24,738 nt of DNA from an uncultured Methylotenera sp. (GTDB lineage: Bacteria; Pseudomonadota; Gammaproteobacteria; Burkholderiales; Methylophilaceae), in NCBI RefSeq assembly GCF_946479685.1, contig NZ_CAMLGS010000031.1:1-24738 (forward strand), written 5' to 3'. The notes under the pieces were generated by a model. It was not told the DNA's origin. It made no database searches and was given only the letters and a program-made list of their open reading frames with translations. The first letter of the stretch is position 1, and each line of letters opens with the position of its first letter. The position numbers and the translations under genes were made by a program. Positions 22,453 to 24,738 of the stretch are shown here, in pieces.

Positions 22453-24669
22453 TTAGATTGCAGTCAGTTTGGCAAACTCTAACGCCAGCCATTTTAGGCC
22501 CTCACGTCCAAAGTTCACTTGCACGCGCATGTCATTGGCGTTGCCTTCATAACTCACTACCACGCCATTGCCAAATTTATTGTGTGCCACTTGTTGGCCC
22601 ACTTTCCACGGCATGGCATTTTTCTGCGTACTGCTTTGTTGCTTACTCATTACGGCAGGCAGTTCGTTGTAATCTCGGCCATAGCCAGATTTAGCCACAG
22701 GTTTGCTGTTTAAGTGCTTGAGCAGCTTATCCGGAATCTCATCTAAAAAGCGCGACGGAATACCGTAGCGTACCTGCCCATGCAACATGCGGCTTTGGGC
22801 GTGGCTCAAATACAGGCGCTGGCGTGCGCGCGTGACTGCCACGTACATTAGGCGACGCTCTTCCTCCAGGCCGTTGGCTTCGTATGTGCTTTGCTCGTGC
22901 GGGCACAGGCCTTCTTCCAGACCGCTGATAAACACTACCTTAAACTCCAGACCTTTGGAGGCGTGTACTGTCATTAGTTGCAGCGCTTCGCGACCTACGT
23001 CTGCCTGGTGTTCGCCAGCCTCTAAACTAGCGTGGCTTAGAAACTGGGTGAGTAAGTCTTGTGGAGTTTCGCCGTCCACATTGTTGTGGTTGCCAAAATC
23101 CTGGTTGGTAAATGCTACCGCTGCGGTCACCAGCTCTTCCAAGTTGGCGATGCGGTCTTCGCCTTCTTTTTCGTTCTGGTAGTGCGCTTTCAGGCCAGAG
23201 AGGGTAGTGGCTAGTTCTGCTAGTTCGGCCAGACTGATGCCATAAGCCTCATCGACCATTTGCCTGATCAGCGCGACAAAACCATCTATGCCTTTGCCGC
23301 CAACTTTACCATTGCCCACTTTGTTAATGGCGGCTTGCCATAAGCTGCAGTTTTCAGCGCGTGCCGCTTCTTGCAATTGCTCTAGGCTACGCGCACCGAT
23401 GCCGCGTGCGGGGAAGTTAATGACGCGCAATAATGCGGTATCGTCATTGGCATTGGCAATCAGGCGCATATAAGCGAGCGCGTGTTTAATCTCTGCGCGT
23501 TCAAAAAAGCGCAGACCGCCATATACCCGATACGGCAGATTGGCTGAGAATAATGCATGCTCTAATACGCGTGATTGCGCGTTGGAGCGGTAGAGCAAGG
23601 CCATTTCGCCCAGTTCAGTGCCTTCGGCGTGTAGCATTTTGATTTCATCGACTATGAATTGTGCCTCATCATTGTCGTTGTAGGCCTGATACACGCGTAC
23701 TGGTTCGCCAGCACCAGCGCTGGTCCATAGATTTTTACCTAGGCGGTTTTTGTTGTGTGAAATAATGGCATTGGCAGCATCTAGGATGTTGCTGTGTGAG
23801 CGGTAGTTTTCTTCCAGCTTTACGATGCTTTGCACATTAAAATCGGTTTCAAAGTCACGCATATTGCCAACGCGTGCACCGCGGAAGCCGTAAATAGACT
23901 GGTCGTCGTCGCCCACCGCAAATATGCAATTGTCTTTACCGGCCAATAGTTTTAGCCATTGATACTGCAGGCGGTTGGTATCCTGAAACTCATCCACCAA
24001 GATGTACCTGAAGCGGCTTTGGTAATGGTGGCGGATATTAGCATCGCGCTCCAGCAGTTCGTAGCAGCGTAATAGCAGCTCGGCAAAGTCGGCCACGCCA
24101 TCACGCTGGCATTGTTTGTCGTACTCTTCAAAGATTTCACGCAGCTTTTGTGAGTGCGGGTCGTAGGCATCTACCGCATGCGCGCGCAACCCCTCATCCT
24201 TGCAGCCGTTAATGTAGTTTTGCACCTGCTTGGGCGGAAACTTCTCATCATCCACATTCATCAGCTTCATCAGGCGTTTAATCATGGATAACTGGTCGGC
24301 AATATCCAGAATCTGGAAACTTGCCGGTAACCCAGCCTCGCGGTGATGTGCACGCAGTAAGCGGTTACACAGGCCGTGGAAGGTGCCCACCCACATACCG
24401 CGGGTGTTGATAGGTAACGATGCCGTGATGCGGGTGAGCATCTCTTTTGCTGCTTTATTGGTAAATGTCACCGCCAGCAAACCGGTAGGGGAAACCTGCT
24501 CGGTCTGAATCAGCCATGCAATACGTGCGGTGAGTACGCGCGTTTTTCCGCTACCGGCGCCTGCCAGAATCAATGCAGACTGTTGCGGTAGGGTGACTGC
24601 TTCTAACTGTTTATTGTTAAGGCCGGCTAGTAGAGGATCTTGCATGGTGGTGTGCGGTTGGCTGTTCAT
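22453..24669 (-). CDS. uvrD: DNA helicase II (UvrD/PcrA type)
   Basis: The 738-residue SF1 helicase unwinds DNA 3' to 5' in nucleotide-excision and mismatch repair. Motifs in order: Walker A AGAGSGKT (36-43), AVTFTNKAAKEM (66-77), GTFHG (95-99), Walker B DEFQD (226-230), GDDDQSIYGFRGA (253-265), ENYRSH, LMTVHASKGLEF and VTRARQRLYL. The C-terminal VGQQVAHNKFGNGVVVSYEG is the Tudor-like domain that in UvrD and PcrA contacts RNA polymerase; it separates this from Rep. The ATG at 24669 is used; an in-frame ATG at 24645 (MQDPLLAGLN) is a plausible alternative since neither has a strong ribosome binding site. Confidence 0.96.
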   Translation of the reverse strand: MNSQPHTTMQDPLLAGLNNKQLEAVTLPQQSALILAGAGSGKTRVLTARIAWLIQTEQVSPTGLLAVTFTNKAAKEMLTRITASLPINTRGMWVGTFHGLCNRLLRAHHREAGLPASFQILDIADQLSMIKRLMKLMNVDDEKFPPKQVQNYINGCKDEGLRAHAVDAYDPHSQKLREIFEEYDKQCQRDGVADFAELLLRCYELLERDANIRHHYQSRFRYILVDEFQDTNRLQYQWLKLLAGKDNCIFAVGDDDQSIYGFRGARVGNMRDFETDFNVQSIVKLEENYRSHSNILDAANAIISHNKNRLGKNLWTSAGAGEPVRVYQAYNDNDEAQFIVDEIKMLHAEGTELGEMALLYRSNAQSRVLEHALFSANLPYRVYGGLRFFERAEIKHALAYMRLIANANDDTALLRVINFPARGIGARSLEQLQEAARAENCSLWQAAINKVGNGKVGGKGIDGFVALIRQMVDEAYGISLAELAELATTLSGLKAHYQNEKEGEDRIANLEELVTAAVAFTNQDFGNHNNVDGETPQDLLTQFLSHASLEAGEHQADVGREALQLMTVHASKGLEFKVVFISGLEEGLCPHEQSTYEANGLEEERRLMYVAVTRARQRLYLSHAQSRMLHGQVRYGIPSRFLDEIPDKLLKHLNSKPVAKSGYGRDYNELPAVMSKQQSSTQKNAMPWKVGQQVAHNKFGNGVVVSYEGNANDMRVQVNFGREGLKWLALEFAKLTAI

Positions 24670-24738
24670 AACTTGCTATTTTAGCATGACTACTTAATGC
24701 GAATATTTCATATGTGGCGACAACTTATGTATGTTTTG

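Noticed and set aside
1..24738. CRISPR array, tRNA or rRNA genes, insertion sequences, phage genes
   Set aside because: No regularly spaced direct repeats, cloverleaf or CCA-type tRNA ends, transposase or phage structural motifs were seen on either strand.

Overview
The window is a 24.7 kb chromosomal segment of a betaproteobacterium. Three things point there: the dusB-fis-purH-purD-hemF order, the DUF2782-thrB(type II)-BPSS1780 membrane protein group beside polA, and protein sequences of betaproteobacterial character. The moderate-to-low GC and AT-rich intergenic DNA suggest a methylotroph-like lineage such as Methylophilaceae. That family assignment is an inference; no marker gene in the window proves it.

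Left edge (1-1630): an integron platform. A complete integron integrase gene (intI, 613-1578, +) reads away from an attI region. A cassette array on the opposite strand runs leftward out of the window. The first cassette can be delimited to the base (39-471). It encodes a 138-residue exported four-cysteine protein of unknown function, and its attC site is at 33-90. A second cassette begins at base 38, with a start codon at base 28, and is cut off by the window edge. The reading frame of cassette 1 runs through most of its own attC. Neither cassette carries its own ribosome binding site. The array continues to the left, so this is the accessory part of the window and the best place to look for something new.

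Middle left (1630-6840): ilvD (branched-chain amino acid synthesis) and a hexose-6-phosphate mutarotase, both +; then a monocistronic periplasmic mono-haem cytochrome c with a clear promoter and a strong bidirectional terminator. Convergent to it is an APC-family amino acid permease whose leader can form mutually exclusive hairpins next to the start codon.

Middle (6840-13650), all on the minus strand, in transcription order: dusB-fis, then purH-purD-hemF-apeB. These cover tRNA dihydrouridine synthesis, the nucleoid protein Fis, the final IMP-forming enzyme, GAR synthetase, aerobic haem synthesis and an M18 aminopeptidase. Hairpins lie between fis and purH and between purH and purD, so the row is probably several coupled units and not one simple operon.

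Right (13829-24738): an MHS-type MFS transporter (+) overlaps convergently with a small YkgJ-type cysteine-cluster gene. That gene is the last member of a polA / molybdopterin-binding-domain protein / ykgJ row (-). Divergent from polA are a LOG-family phosphoribohydrolase, a DUF2782 exported protein, thrB and a BPSS1780-family membrane protein (+). uvrD (-) closes the window, separated from the + genes by two terminator-like hairpins.

Apart from the integron, the content is housekeeping. No tRNA, rRNA, CRISPR array, insertion sequence or prophage gene was found. No intergenic stretch is longer than about 300 bases.
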